From the NCBI GenBank assembly GCA_944474755.1, contig OX104113.1, positions 53,025,644 to 53,089,643 on the forward strand: DNA of 64,000 nucleotides. The letters run 5' to 3'. A model generated the notes under the pieces. The model did no database searches. It had not been told where the DNA came from and saw only the letters and a list, made by a program, of their open reading frames with translations. Source of the stretch: Limnoperna fortunei (Eukaryota; Mollusca; Bivalvia; Mytilida; Modiolidae). The first letter of the stretch is position 1; each line of letters starts with the position of its first letter. This document shows, in pieces, positions 23,919-36,300 of this stretch. The position numbers and the translations under genes were made by a program.

Positions 23919-24140
23919 TATTTATTATTTATTATAATATGTTCACTTAAAAACAAAAATTTTATTTTATTTCATTAAAAATCTAACGCAACCAGCACTA
24001 TAAAAATCAAAGAACAGTTCATGGTAAAGTAATACATTAAATGATTTAAAAATCATTGCAATTCATCATATTAAAGTTACAGTTAGTGTCAGCATTATGA
24101 TCGTTACTGTGCAGGAGGTCATTTGCTGAACCTGACGGTT

Positions 24141-24254
24141 CTATTTTCTTTGATGGTGTCTTAATTTTCCCTCTGCAACAAGTCGTAGCTGAAAGGGAAT
24201 ATCTTCTGCTTCTGCAAACACTGCAGAGCATCCTGTCTTGGACGAACTATTTGA
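24141..24254 (-). pseudogene. C-terminal tail of a MULE-like transposase
   Basis: After an acceptor-like CCCAAATGTTCAG, the minus strand reads 37 codons to TAG. They include AEAEDIPFQLRLVAEGKLRH, then HQRK. This aligns with the tail in MULE-like element 1 (EASLIPLQQKLVSEGKLSRL, then QRKR): both share EA, IP, Q, LV, EGKL and QRK in the same spacing. Beyond the stop the similarity fades. It supports a common origin of the two TIR-bounded elements. Confidence 0.55.
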
Positions 24255-24277
24255 CTGAACATTTGGGAATGATAGTT

Positions 24278-24282
<5 letters not shown>

Positions 24283-24344
<62 letters not shown>
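24283..24344. repeat. (AT)n microsatellite
   Basis: About 30 AT dinucleotides, followed by a T homopolymer to about 24357. It lies inside MULE-like element 2. Confidence 0.98.
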
Positions 24345-24353
<9 letters not shown>

Positions 24354-24859
24354 TTTCCATTTTTCTCAAAGTTCTCAAATAAATAGCTTGGGCTTTGGCC
24401 TTTTAATATTAATTTAAACATCATTTAGTTAACATGAAACACTTTCAGGGTCATTATTACAACAACAAACCATATAATTATACAAATAAAAAATTAATTT
24501 GTTACTTTTTCAAAGAAATTTAAGTGTCTAATCATCGATGTTATTATAACTGTAATTATATACTATTATCAAACTTATTAACAATTGTAAATTTCAAAGA
24601 ATCCCCCAATCAACATAGATAATTAGTAATATTATTTTATAAATTATAATTTTTAACATGTCATGTATTAAAATTCATTAAAATTTGCCTTTTAAACAAT
24701 TTCATTGTAATACTAGTAGTATAAATCATATATCGGGTGCCGAAATCCAATGCCAATTTGACATTACATAAGTGCTGAATTAACTGCTTTCGGGTGCAGA
24801 TTTGACTTTTTTTTAGGTGCCGATCTGACTTAGTGCCAATTTGACTTGCATCCATTTTA

Positions 24860-25435
24860 TTTTTATGTGTGACCTACTGTATATTTCATTACGCTATACA
24901 TCACTGTCATATTTAACCAAGCCTATTACTGTATCAGGATATGTCAGATTTAGAACACAGTTTTTGGACATATTGAAAATCTCCTTTAACTTTTTTTCTT
25001 CAATTTCAGTACAAGTAATGATGTCCTTAATTTAAATGCTCTCAACACATTGCATGTCTAGACTAAATAAATTATTTTCAGATGCATGATTTACAGTAAG
25101 CCTAATGAGGTAAACAATGATGTTAAATTATTTACATGTGGATAGCCAGAGAATCCTCATTTTAGGACTTACTGACTCTCTGGATCTTCTACAGCAGAGT
25201 TTAATCTTCAGACTTCTAATGCGGTCTCTAGGTTGAAATTGTAGCGTTTCATAGCTTTTTCTTTCTCTGTGCATGCATTGTATTAGTTGTTGGACATAAT
25301 CATCTTACTCTATTCAACAATTGTTCCAAAATCTATGGTCTATACATGTACAGTAGATACGTAAAATTGTTACTAAATGTAAATGTCAGATTTACATAAA
25401 AAAAAGATATAAATAAACGTAAATGCTACTTAAGT
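24860..25435. other. no gene seen
   Basis: AT-rich sequence without recognised content. Confidence 0.4.
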
Positions 25436-25439
25436 TTAA

Positions 25440-26340
25440 TGGATTTAACTTTGAATCATTCCAGTTTTCTTCATCCAGTCTAGATTTAGAACAGTTAAAT
25501 AGACTCAGCTGACACAATTGCTTCTGCAAGATGGTTCAACCTGTCAACTATTCTAATTGAAAAGGTGTGACTTCTGGAAGTTGTCATGCATTTTTTTTTC
25601 CAGTTTTAATGAGTGACCTCTAGTTTCATTGTTTGACATAAAAAACAAATTATACCATTTAATATTGCCAATATTATGAAGTTCCTTGAAAACTTGAATC
25701 ATGTCATATCTATCTCGCATATACTCAAGGCTTGGATGTCCTAAGGATTTAAGCCTATCAGTACAGCTAAGTAGTCTTACTTCTGGAACAAGTTTGGTTG
25801 AACGCTTTCCAATCTACATACATCATTCTTCAGGTAAGGAACCATACTGGAGTACAGTACATACTCTAGTAACAATACTAGTAGACTTGTAAAGTACCAA
25901 AAGCATATCTTTATCCATGTAATCAAATGCTCTCCTTGTCATACCAAAAACTCTGTGTGACTTACTCATGTTACTTATAGTTACTAATATGTTTACTAAA
26001 CTTCGGGTTAGATTCAATGGTGACTCCAAGGTTCTTTTAATTTTCTTCACAAACCTCTTGGATTCTTACATACTGATTATGGTCATCTAACATTGTCAGA
26101 TATTGTATTAAGTTGAACAACCATTATTAAGATCAAAGTGCCTAACTTTACATTTATTTGTATTTAAGGATAGCTTCCACAAATTTTGACCAATCACAGA
26201 GTCTATCTAGATGATTTTGAAGTACCACTTGTAGATCTTGGCTTTTTACAGATGAGTTAATTTTACAGGTTTTTTGTGATAAAGCTAGCACATATTGTGA
26301 ATGATACATTTTCTCTGGGACACTCATGATCATTCTTCAT
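25440..26340 (-). mobile_element. decayed CR1-type non-LTR retrotransposon, C-terminal part
   Basis: Minus-strand frames show NLGVTIESNPKFSKHISN (near 26040), RRAFDYMDKDMLLVLYKST (near 25900), a diverged LERVQR-type segment, and finally SRLDEENWNDSK (near 25470). This is the order at the C-terminus of CR1-clade reverse transcriptases. Many stops and shifts separate them. Confidence 0.85.
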
Positions 26341-26344
26341 GTTC

Positions 26345-27314
26345 TTAGTACTATAGTAAAAAATATGTTAGCTAAGAACAATGCTCCCTTTTGTCATTCC
26401 TGTTAAACTGTGTGAAATGACAAAATTTAAACATTTTATAGGTCTGCATGATTTAAGAAAAGGAAAACAATCAAAATGACTTAATAAAATTTAGGTAATT
26501 TACAAAACCACCTATAAAAGAAAACCCATTACAGAAAATTGGTATATAAATTGTTATATCAGTTTTATTATGTACTAACCCTCATGATTATGATGCATTG
26601 ATTTAATCATGTGTTAAGTTAGTTTGTTATATGATAATATTCGAGCAATAATAGCTACATGTATTCAACAGCAGTCGACAAAATTTTTTGAAAAGTGTCA
26701 TATATACCACCATAATCTCCATAAATGTGTAGCTTTATGTCTACCTCACTTCTCCCCTAACTCTCCCTATTATGGCCTCAATTTGCCCTCATTGGTTGCT
26801 ACTTCTCCCTACTTTTATAGAGTGTGGTGACCCCTGTTCATGTATTCAGTTGAAAAGTGTACGTTGTTGACTTGTTTGTGCGTATTTGCAGTAAAATACA
26901 TATTATAAATACTTTGTTTTTCTTATACATGTAAAACATGTAGCAACTCATCATTGGCTGCTATTAATTTTTTTTAAAGTCCCTTAATTCGTTTTCCATT
27001 TGTTTTTTTTAATCTTAAATAACTTGCCAATAGAGCATAATCACCATTACCAGAAACAAGCTTATCATTCTGTAAGCATGGCTTCCATCGATGCTGCTGT
27101 TCATGAAAGCAAACGGATTATTAGAAGCAATTCTCCTTACCATTGCTCTGTAATTTACATTCATTTAGACAATTTTTCTGTTGGTAATTTTCTTTTAAAT
27201 TTACAATTGTTGTATGTTTTACAGTGCTATTAGCCAAATTTTATTTGTATGATGCCAGGGTTATGATTGAAACAAGTGGACAAACATACATTAATGATGA
27301 TTTGTTTTTTTCCA
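26345..27314. other. no gene seen upstream of gene A
   Basis: AT-rich sequence. The first coding exon of gene A is preceded by a splice acceptor, so a non-coding first exon and the promoter should lie here or further left. I could not identify either. Confidence 0.4.
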
Positions 27315-27315
27315 G

Positions 27316-30300
27316 ATTGTCAAGCATTAGAAGTTGAAGCTATGATTTTTAATGCTTCTGTCATCATATGCATAATTTCCTTTTTTCCATTGATTTGGGC
27401 ATTAACAAAAAATGGTAAGAATAATATCTTTCTATTGGTAACATTTATGAGTGACTTTTATCATACAGGTTTCATGACAAAAAGTTGATTGATTGATTGT
27501 TGTTTTATGTCCAGCAAGCAGTATTTCAGCTATATTCAAGACATGAATATAATATTGATTGGATTATGTGATAACAATTTCAAAAGTAAGTTTGACTTAA
27601 TTATTCTTCAGTGCATATAGTCACCATGTGTCTTGTCTATCCCACATTCATATCAAGCCCATAGTTTTATAGTTTGGTTTTCACATAATGGGACACAAGT
27701 GATCAAGACCTACAAGTTGCATGCAATGTGTAGGTCTTAGCCTTAAAGGTCAAGACATAGCAGCATTGAAGGATATTGGTGTTCTGCCATAAATTTGATG
27801 TTTATTGAGGGATCTTTAAATTATGTGGCACAAGTGATGATAACATCAAGACAAGTTGTTGCGTGCAACATTCTGGTTGCTTTCATGATGAACAAGTGTT
27901 ACTAGTAGAACCTGGAATATCAAGGCCACAATCCGTGTCCAGCCTTTAACTTTGTTGTTTATCCACAGATTTCACTTCATGTAGAACAAGTTAAGTCAGT
28001 CACTGAAGTGATCATCTCATCTGTTTGCTACTTGAAAGGCCAAGGTTCAAGGTTCAAGCAGTTACTATTCACCCCATAGCTTTGTTGTTTGGGCTGGTGT
28101 TTTAAGATTGTAAGGAATTGACATTTTTGAGCATCAATTCATGTAATTTTCAATGATGCTCATCGATACAAATGTCTTTTACATGTCTATGATAATATTT
28201 TCAAAGTTACTTCTTTCCCTTAATGGTTAAGTGGATAAGGTAGTCAGTCTATTATTGATCACTTGGTCTGTCAACACTGAGATTGCAGGTTTGAGTCTCA
28301 CTGTGGGCACACTCAGCTCCAATCTTAATTAGGAAGGATTGCCAGTTTTTCTCCTGTTTCCTCCCCCAAAAATATTGACGCCAAGATATAGCTGAAGAAT
28401 TGCTGAAAGTGGTGTTGAATACCATTTAAACAACAAAAAAAAATCTTCTCTTAAGTTCATGCAGAAATCAATCATAATGCAAGGTTTTTATGTCAGCTAT
28501 AATATTTGTATTTATTATTTCAGTTTATTTTGACAAAGCAAGTTGTGATGAAAGATTCGTTTTTAGTTCTGAGAATGACATCTACAAGGTGATATGGAAT
28601 GGTGAAAAATATCCAACATTCTGTGCACTACGTTTCAAAACACTTAGCAGTGATACATATATTAGCAAAGATACTTATAATTTATGCGCTACGGTGACGA
28701 AATTCAGTTTGGAATGTGAGAGAGATGGAGAAAAAACAAGAACCCTATATTTCTCATGGGGAGCTATGATGAATGAAAAGGTATTTAAAAAGTGTCTCCT
28801 TAATGTTCACCTTATTAAAGGATATGCATACATGTGTAACAATCAGGAAAGGGTATGATGTACCATCACGAAAAAATTTTGTTTTGCAGCATTTTAATAG
28901 TTCTAACAACACCTTATATTTATAAAAATACTTCTCTACAAATATATATTACACTTTAAATGAAAGTTTCTGGTAGTATTATAAAATTAGCCAACAAAAA
29001 TCAAGTTTTTATTAATGTAAAGATTGTTAATGTTGCATTGTCAATGATGTAAGGCAAAAACAGCAAATTAGGGTACCGTCCTAGTTTCAAATTTTTATCC
29101 AGGCTGTTGATCAATGAACTAAGATGGACACTGTTACTCAAAATAGAACATATGTGTCTGCACAGGTTTGTGGTCAATATCTCAGAAATTATAATAGCAA
29201 TAGAGAAAACTGTTACATCAAATGTATAAGGACATTAAGCTCTACAATAGTTGCTATTAGTCTGAAGATGTTTACTGTAATAGCTTCCTGTAAGAGTTAT
29301 TGCCCGTATACTGTAAGTTATGATTTTGACCAAATTTCAGTTTTTACAATATAACTTATAAATTAAAAAAAGCTAGATTGATATTGTAAATAACTGAAGT
29401 GATTACTGAGTAGTTTGCCAAAGGAGTAGGTCAGTATTAATTTTGGAGTATATTAAAACGTATAGGAACGTATTGTTTTATTATGAAAATAAATCAGACA
29501 AAAGGTTATTGGTTTATTTCATTAACATATATGCACTAAAAATAATATTGAAAAGGTACTTGTAGTCAACATTGATTTTAATACAACAATATTAAGGTTA
29601 TATGGTCAGGAGTTTTGGCTGTTCTTTACCACTAAAAATCATTTAAAAAATGCATTATGTAATAAATCCATTTATCTTCTTGATAAATACTTGTACTTTA
29701 CTGATTCACAGCACTACAAACACCAAAACCTTAATTCCCCAGAAAACCTTAATCTCTGGGGGAACCCAGATTTCTCCAAAATGCTTCACCCCGTCAAATA
29801 ACTCTTAGTGTTAAGTTTGATACAGGTAATTCATTTAGGTATTTGCAATAAACATATTTTCTGATTCAAAGTTGACAGGAAATGCATTCACATTCATGCA
29901 TTGTTATTTTTTGGATTTCACACAAAAACATTTGGGCAAGAATTAATTTTATACATAGATATAGATTTATAAACATAGATGTAAAGTACATATATATAAG
30001 AGTAACTGGTGATCGTTATCAACAACAGTGCCTGTTAGCTTAAAATCGACCCAATCAACAAAAAACCTTAATCTCCGCAGGGAAACCTTAATCTCTGGGG
30101 GCTAACCTTAATTTCCAGGAGACAACCTTAATTTTAAAAACCAACACTGATGTTTAACGGAAAACCTTAAAAAATTAAGGTTTTCCCCCGGAGATTAAGG
30201 TTTTCCGGGGGAATTAAGATTTTGGTGTTTGTAGTGCAGGCTTTAATTTTATAATTTCTATAGATCTTGTTCAAAAGCAGTAAGTGTGAGAATGAAATGG

Positions 30301-33300
30301 AAAATATAATCAATCTTTTTTTACTATTATAGTGATTATATAATTGATATATGTGATATGTTAAAGGTTATTTAAACACTATTTTAGATATTATTTTTTA
30401 GTTTGAAGTCCAGTCACTCTCATGTTCAGTCAAAATGGTCATTACTGTCATAAAACTTTTTAAGAGGAAAACACAAACTGGTGCACATAAATAGTTGTAG
30501 ACTTGTACTAATTCTAACAGTTCGGAAGCTTATTAACATGTCTCTTTATTTGTCCATTTATTTGGATATACAGACTGTTCTTGAAGGTTTTCCCAGCATA
30601 AAGCATGCTAACACCTCTCAGGGTTTGGCTAGCTGATAGCATGCCAACAGCTCTCAGGGTTTAGCTAGCCTGTAGCGGATCAACAGCTTTCATGGTTTGG
30701 CTAGCTCTCAGATAGCATGCCAACAGCTCTCAGAGTTTGGAATGCCTGTAGTGTATCAACAGCTTTCAGGGTTTGGCTAGCTGATATTACGCCAACAGCT
30801 CTCAGAGTTTGACTAGCCTATAGCATACCAACATCTCTTAGGGTTTGGTTAAACTACAGCATACCAACAGCTCTCTGGGTTTAACTAGTCTATATCATGC
30901 AAACAGCCCTCTGGTTTTTAGCCAGCCTTTAGCATACCAACAGCTTTCTGGGTTTGGTTAAACTACAGCATATCAACAGCTCACAGAGTAGCCAAACTAC
31001 AGTATATGATCAGCCGTCTTGATTTGGAAAACCTAATGCATACCAACAAGACTTGAGGTACTGCCAGCCTATACTATACCAACAGCTCTCTGTTTTACAC
31101 CATACCAACAGATGTCTGTTGTTGTCTAGCTTGTCATACCAACAGATAACTGGTTTGCTGAGCCTATACCAAAAACTTCTCTTGGTTTGCCAAGCCTATT
31201 GTATGCCAACAGTTCCCTGCATAGGTATGCTCGGCTTATAGAATAATACCTTCTCTATGTTTGGCCAGTTTGAAGCATATCAACAGCTGTAGGTTTATTT
31301 GCCCTTTAGCATAGCATGATGTGTTTGGGTTTTGCCAGCCTACAGAAAAACAAAAGCTCTGTTTGTTTTGCCAGGCTTTAGCATACCAAGAGTTCCATGC
31401 ATTGGTATGCCCGGCTTATAAAATAATACCTTCTCTAGGTTAGGCCAGTTTGTAGCATATCAACAGCTGTAGGTTTATTTGCCCTTTAGCATAGCATGTC
31501 TTTGGGTCTTGCCAGCCTACAGCAAAACAAAAGCTCAGTGGGTTTTGCCAGGCTTTAGCATACCAACAGTTCTCTGGGTTTGGCTAGCCTGTTGTATATC
31601 AACAGCTCTCTGGGGTTTTAATAGCTTGTAGTATACAGTATCTCAAGGTTTAGGTAATCCATTACATACCAACATCTTACTGTGTTTGTCTAGGCTTCAG
31701 CTCTTGGTTTAGCCAGCCTACTAGTATATTCTATTGGTTTTTTGCAACCTACAAAATTGTACTTGTACAGCATACAAAGGGCTTCTGTACCAGCCTATAA
31801 CATGACAACAGCTCTCTGTGCAGCCTATGGTTTATCTTTTATGGATTTGCCTGCAGCTTGTAGCATATATGTATCAAGAACTCTCTGTGTTCGTCCATCC
31901 TATAGCGTACCAAATGTCCTCAGGGTTGGTATGCATATACAAATAAAGCATAACACCATCTCTCTGAATATTTCCAGGCTATAACACACCACTCACTGGT
32001 TATGGACATTAAAACACCAACATGTCTTAGGGTTTGGACGGCCAATGGTACATCAATAATCTTTTTGTGATTGGTCAGCCTAAGTCAGCCTAGTAACAGA
32101 TTGCACATCATATATATAGGCATAGAGGGTGTCACTTAAGATAAACAAAATTTTCAAATAGTTCACAGTCCAAAAACTAGAATTTATATGATTTTTTTGA
32201 AAACACATGTTAGAATTTGTTTAACTCATTTTTCTTTAACCAATATTCATGAAACACTTACATGTATGTCTTCAGGTATATGTAACACTATATTTGTTAA
32301 GAACTAAGGAAATAAAAACTTCTTAATTTGTTCTTGTTATGTTTAGAATGTACATTTATTTTAAAATATTCATGTTGTAGAGATATGATTGTCATGCAAG
32401 TTTACCAATTACCTACTGCAATAAGGATTATTTGAATGTGGCATTGGAACCCAGATTACAGGATATACACAGATCAAATTCTGCTATAACTATAACGATT
32501 ACAGCTAAACTGGTATCTACTCAGTCATTTGATACCATTCCAACTACCAGTGTTGGTAAGTAATTGTTTGTGTAATATTGAAGAGTTGAATGTGTCTACA
32601 TAAAGGTATAGGACCACTAAATACCAGGAACCAGTCTAGAGGTTATATGTATCAATAGTACTTATCAACAGAGCAGTTCACTGTTGCAGACTATAGACTT
32701 TAAATCGCACATGATATCAGAATAAATTTGATATTTTTAGAAAGATGAATATTTCAGGGAAAATTGAGGACAAAGTTTTACTGATAATAATTGAACATAA
32801 TAATGTTGAGAGTAAATTAATGACATGCACTATTTTTGGACTGAAATTGAAGAGAAAGTAGATTTTTAGACCTAATAAACTTCTGGTCTTGGGTTCTTTC
32901 TTATATGCAATAGAAGTTAAGGTAAAATTTTGATAGAATGCTGACCTGGTGCATATTTTATTGGACAAAAGTATCAATTTATTTGAAATGAAGGTAAATT
33001 GTCTAGGTAAAGTCAAAATCATCACAAATTAATATAACCAAAGAGGCAACAAACAGTGGCAGTCCTAAACCTAATAGATTTTGAAAAGGTCTAGAGCAGT
33101 TTTGTTTTTCATATTTTATGGTTTTGCTCTAATCTTTTTTCAGCTCACCTGACTCGAAGGGTCAGGTGAGCTATTGCCATCACTTGGCGTCCGTCGTCGT
33201 CGTCGTCGATAAACTTTTCTTCAAAAATCTTCTCCTCCAAAACCACTGAAGGGATTGCTTTCAAACTTTGCATACATCATCAGTAAAATGCCTTCTACCA

Positions 33301-36300
33301 AGTTTGCCCAAATCATGGCCTCAGACCAACCAACATGGCCACCATGGCTAAAAATAGAACAGAGGGGTCAAAATACAGTTTTTTGCTTATAGTTCAAAAA
33401 GTATAACAGATACAGGAAAACTGAACAGACCATCCTTCTTCAGCATCTAAAGCTCTACAAAACACTCCATTGGGTCAAAGTTGTATGATGACTCCTTGTA
33501 GGAGTTATTGCCCTTTAATTGTCAAAATTGATGATTTTTGCCATTTTTGCCTCGAAATCTTGAAAATTATTAGAACTAGAGAAAAAGTTAGCATTGCTTA
33601 ATTGTTCTGCTCTATAAGGGCTACAAAAATGACTAAAGGGTCAAGATTGTCTGATTAACCGTTTAAGAGTTATTCCCCTTGAACTGTTTTTTTTAATCAG
33701 TTTTAATTGATTTTTTAAAATCTTCTCCTCTGAAACAACTGAAAGTACTGCTTTGAAACTTTGTACACATCATCTGTCAAATGTCCTCAACCAAGTTTGC
33801 ACCAACCCTGGCTGCAGATTAACCAACATGGCCACCATGGCTAAAAATAGGATGGGGGGGGGCGGGCGGGTAAAATACAGTTTTTGGCTTATATTTAAAA
33901 AAGTGTAACAGATACAGGAAAACCGAAGAGACATGCCTTCATCTGCATCAAAAGCTCTACGAAACACTCCATTGGGTCAAAGTTGTATGATGACTCCTTA
34001 TAGGAGTTATTGCCCTTTAATTGTCGAAATTGATTATTTTTGACATTTTTGCCTCAAAATCTTGAAAATTATTAGAACTAGAGAAAAAGTTAGCATTGCT
34101 TAATTGTTCTGCTCTATGAGGGCTACAAAAATGACTAAAGGGTCAAGATTGTCTGATAAACCGTTTAAGAATAATTCTCCTTGAACATTTTTTTAATCAA
34201 TTTTACTTGATTTTAAAAAATCTTCTCCCCTTAAACGAATAAAAGGACTGCTTTGAAACATTGCACACATCATCTTTAGGATGTCCTCTACCAAAATTGT
34301 GCAAATCATGACACCTGACTACCTACATAGCTACGTTGGATTAAAATAGAAAAAATGAAAAAGGGGGGGGGGGGGTCGAGAGAGTTTTCGACTGATAGTT
34401 AAAAAAGTATAACAGGTACAGCAAATTTGGAGTGAACCTCCCTTCTCCCTCTAACCATCAAAAGATCCTCCTTATAGGAGTTATTTCCCTTAAAAGGTCA
34501 AAATTAATGATTTTTGCAGAAGTGTTGGGCCATTCCTTATAGCAAAGAAAAGCTGGATAAAAAAGGGTTGTTTGGTTTCAGGTTCAGGTGAGCAATACAG
34601 GCTCCTGGGAGCCTCTAGTTTTAAGTGTAGGCAAACTTTTAGCCATTCCTTCAACCCCTTCCTTATGTTTTCTGCAGCTGTCAAAATAAGTCATATTGGC
34701 CTGTCCCATTTCTTATCAACTGATTTATAATATGTTTACTTGTTCTCATCATGAAAATAGTTGAAAAATTGCTCGCTGGACTTTATGTAACTTAATAGAT
34801 GCCAGTCTTTCTTAACGTTTTTGGCTGCAAAATCTATATATACATGTATGTCTACAAATTAAGCCCAACACTGTTATAATTAGATTTTTAAAACGGTCAA
34901 ATTTTTGCTAACCCTCAGCGGGATTCGAACTCACAACGTTGTGACAGTGTGGCACCCATTCGCCTGCACTATGTCAAGTGGTATAGACCCATCGGCCAAA
35001 TCTGCTATATAAAAATATAGCTTCATAAACCGGGGTGAATCGTAGACATAGACATAGTACATGTGTACTAGCGTGTGACAATGGAGATTTCGTAACCAAT
35101 ACATATTAATCTATATCAGAAAACATTAGGCCTGGAGATAGAAAATTCATGGTATAGATTTTGTGAGGATTGTTTTATAATCTGGACAAAACCAATTGTT
35201 TGAAAACATTTAGTGAAATCCTAAATGACTTGCACCCTGTCATTAATTATACTTTGGAAATGAGCTACATGTATATGGACATCTTGGTGGAGAAAATTAA
35301 TAATGGAGAACTTATAATCAATATAAAAAGATACTGCCACCCATCATATATGAAATTGAGTAATCCATATTGTTTAGCACGAAAACTTTGCACAATTATA
35401 GACAAACTGGAATTACGAAAAGTATAACTTGAGGTATTAAAGTTCCTGTTAAACAAGGATACCCATTAACCCGTATAAATAATGCCATTGAACAATCCAC
35501 ACATATCCCAATTTCTGAAGTTTGTTCTTCTGAAAATGTCCAACCAACCTAACAAATAATTAATTCTTTTTAGTGGTTGCTCACAATCGGTGCAATACAA
35601 ATATATTCGTTGTCTAAAAAAACACAATGTTCCGATAGTTGCACATACATGTAGTAATAAAAGACTTATACAGTCCATTGTCAAGGTCCTTCGTCAACAA
35701 ATAAATTACCCCTAATATAGAAAATACTTCCAAGTCAGCATTTAAATGTCTTTTAAAAATATTTCCGTGCTCCACAGGTGATATATTAAGTGTACAAGAT
35801 TGTAATGTATACATCATGACTGGTAACATAAAACTAGGCGATTAAGTATGGAAAGGTGAGTCAAAATATAAACACAAATGCCAACACAGGAACCATGATG
35901 AACTTGATACATTTATTCTGGTACTTGCAATTTCAGCAAAAATCTGGGGCCTTAATGGCTAAGTGGTGTATTTATTTATGTCAACTACATGTGATAATGA
36001 TCAACAGGATGTTACCACTTCCAACTTTTTTTTTCAATTTTTACAGTTATTTATTTTTGGGACTTTAGAGGATTGATGCTATTACATACAATGAATAAGT
36101 ATAAACAAAATAAAAGGATTCTTATTATATGCAGCTTGATGATGAACATATTATTGTATAGTGATGTCTGTCCATGCATACTGTACTTCTGTATTCCATA
36201 ATTAATAGTTATGGGACTGTTTGTAAAAAAAGTAGTAGTTTTGTAGTTTTCAGATTTTAATTCAAAAAAGCTTTTATCTGTTTTCATGAAATTATGGGGC

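Larger units (their letters stand above)
20547..24853 (-). mobile_element. MULE-like DNA transposon 2, carrying a retrotransposon
   Basis: Inverted ends of about 110-120 bases are built of repeated words of the type AGTCAAATCGGCACCT. The left array runs about 20558-20670 and the right array, in complement, about 24735-24846. The outermost right bases (GGATGCAAGTCAAAT read inward) resemble the tip of element 1 (GAATACAAGTCAAAT). ATTTTATT at 20539-20546 and 24854-24861 is a likely 8-base duplication, although the left tip is slightly longer than the right. Inside lie a transposase-like tail (24141-24254) and a non-LTR retrotransposon that inserted close to the left end. Confidence 0.65.

Noticed and set aside
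24161..24424. A minus-strand frame with a long Tyr-Ile repeat
   Set aside because: The repeat is the (AT)n microsatellite. The same applies to the frames at 52745-53086.
26999..27240. A 77-codon plus-strand frame just upstream of gene A as its first exon
   Set aside because: The splice acceptor at 27314-27315 is followed by a non-coding leader and an ATG with its own signal peptide, and no donor joins this frame to it.
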